From Bacteroidota bacterium (GTDB lineage: Bacteria; Bacteroidota; Bacteroidia; JAHEXY01), in assembly GCA_023251875.1 (NCBI GenBank), contig JAHEXY010000017.1:1-49492 (forward strand): a stretch of 49,492 nt of DNA, read 5' to 3'. A program made the position numbers and the translations under genes. The notes below the pieces were generated by a model. It ran no database searches, had not been told where the DNA came from, and saw only the letters and a list, made by a program, of their open reading frames with translations. Below, piece after piece: positions 49,492 to 49,492 of the stretch; position 1 is the first letter of the stretch, and every line of letters begins with the position of its first letter.

Positions 49492-49492
49492 C

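Noticed and set aside
1-49492. Circular replicon or composite transposon suggested by matching ends
   Set aside because: The ends match in inverted, not direct, orientation, so they cannot be a circular overlap. There is no transposase or replication gene and the content is chromosomal housekeeping, so a composite transposon is unlikely.
1-49492. tRNA, rRNA or riboswitch genes in the spacers
   Set aside because: I read the longer gaps (2589-2867, 9081-9277, 12844-13162, 17817-18113, 47866-48194) and found no cloverleaf, rRNA segment or recognisable riboswitch core; without a covariance search this is a limited negative.

Overview
The window is an AT-rich chromosomal segment from a member of the Bacteroidota. 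The evidence is convergent. Secreted proteins carry type IX secretion (T9SS) C-terminal domains. Several TonB-dependent receptors have CarboxypepD-like N-terminal domains, and one sits in an ECF sigma / FecR / receptor / DUF4249 unit. There is a gliding-type SprB/PKD adhesin, a bacillithiol gene (bshC), and repeated matches to the Bacteroidota -7 promoter box TAnnTTTG, mostly without Shine-Dalgarno sites. I cannot name a genus from sequence alone. I see no rRNA, tRNA, CRISPR array, prophage or autonomous transposase.

Layout: 1-2588 holds an MBOAT O-acyltransferase and an SGNH-like partner, a polysaccharide O-acetylation pair. 2589-2867 is a palindrome-rich spacer before rimO. 4257-9080 encodes a secreted alpha/beta hydrolase, a TonB-dependent receptor and a T9SS cargo protein. 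9278-11643 holds a short leader-like ORF, a putative PIN-domain toxin-antitoxin pair and bshC, with the toxin overlapping bshC by 4 bases. 11647-17816 holds three paralogous lipoproteins of unknown function around a small membrane protein and an ALDH7-type dehydrogenase. 18114-24839 holds an ammonium transporter, an LRR T9SS protein, a TPR/LytS kinase with its LytTR regulator, and a lipoprotein-Pmp3 protein. 24983-28534 is a large PKD/SprB adhesin. 28567-33370 holds an alpha/alpha-toroid protein, lipB, a PGI/PMI isomerase and lysS. 33460-37131 holds an unknown secreted protein, a hotdog protein and an acyl-CoA synthetase. 37227-42742 is a complete Fec-like trans-envelope signalling unit. 42776-46869 is an envelope cluster (CNNM/CorC, small membrane protein, LptC, outer-membrane protein, coaX). 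46870-49334 is a divergent RhuM/Fic pair.

The most unusual property is a dense population of short palindromic repeats from several families. They lie between genes but also inside them, in frame: in the MBOAT gene, twice in bshC, in the signal-peptide region of the DUF4249 lipoprotein, and at the 3' end of the sigma-factor gene, where a repeat supplies the last residues and the stop codon. The window is also bounded on both sides by a perfect 120-bp inverted repeat with its own internal hairpin; sequence next to the left copy recurs upstream of rimO. Candidates for less-described biology are the repeat families that enter coding sequence, the three-paralog lipoprotein family, the RhuM/Fic pair with an array of AAACACTAAA half-sites over the Fic promoter, and the leader-like ORF before the PIN module. 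All functional calls rest on motif recognition by eye; no database search was run.
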